In this document: piece by piece, positions 6,126 through 6,132 of the stretch
Position numbering within the stretch: position 1 is the first letter of the stretch
How the letters are laid out: every line of letters begins with the position of its first letter
Assembly: GCA_003513015.1 (NCBI GenBank)
Contig: DOTA01000545.1
Span: forward strand, 1-6,132
Reading direction: 5' to 3'
Source: Chloroflexota bacterium
GTDB lineage: Bacteria > Chloroflexota > Anaerolineae > Anaerolineales > UBA11858
Length of the DNA: 6,132 nt
Position numbers and translations under genes: made by a program
Notes under the pieces: model-generated
Database searches by the model: none
Seen by the model: the letters and a program-made list of their open reading frames with translations, nothing else
What the model was told of the DNA's origin: nothing

Positions 6126-6132
6126 CTATATA

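Noticed and set aside
1..6132. CRISPR array, tRNA or insertion sequence
   Set aside because: The only tandem repeats are in-frame coding repeats. I saw no cloverleaf-like segment, transposase frame or terminal inverted repeats, and the gaps between genes are too short to hold such elements.

Overview
The window looks like a piece of a Chloroflexota chromosome, most likely class Anaerolineae. I infer this from protein style only: LPDWL-type tryptophan-leucine repeats in an acidic tail, a MutL-type ASKHA ATPase beside lineage-restricted membrane proteins, and a Thr/Pro-rich single-pass protein ending in LPNTG, a second membrane helix and an RR-containing tail. No rRNA, tRNA or universal marker gene is present to confirm this. 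All five genes lie on the + strand. The other long open frames are shadows of these genes.

Layout: (1) 1-1851 is the 3' part of a gene for a membrane protein with a long acidic cytoplasmic tail of about ten [LVM]-P-x-W-L motifs, one membrane helix, an extracytoplasmic alpha/beta domain of about 220 residues and a closing membrane helix. Its 5' end is outside the window. (2) 1848-2516 encodes a 222-residue integral membrane protein with about six helices, coupled to gene 1 by an ATGA overlap and preceded by a strong Shine-Dalgarno. (3) 2521-4269 encodes a 582-residue MutL/GlmL-type ASKHA protein with both phosphate-binding motifs visible and an extra C-terminal beta-rich domain. (4) 4318-5373 encodes a soluble 351-residue protein with a barrel-sandwich-like N-terminal region, a central alpha/beta region and a KOW/SH3-like C-terminus. 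(5) 5478-6062, after a 104-base gap that may hold a promoter, encodes a protein with a membrane helix near each end and an LPNTG motif. A perfect 15-bp hairpin closes the window; its only visible U-rich side faces the minus strand.

Genes 1-4 are spaced like one transcription unit. They combine two membrane proteins, a cytosolic ATPase-fold protein and a soluble multidomain protein, with no cobalamin-dependent mutase gene in view. I therefore read the set as a possible uncharacterised membrane-associated ATPase complex and not as a glutamate mutase operon. That reading is inference. The sequence itself shows the motifs, topology and spacing.
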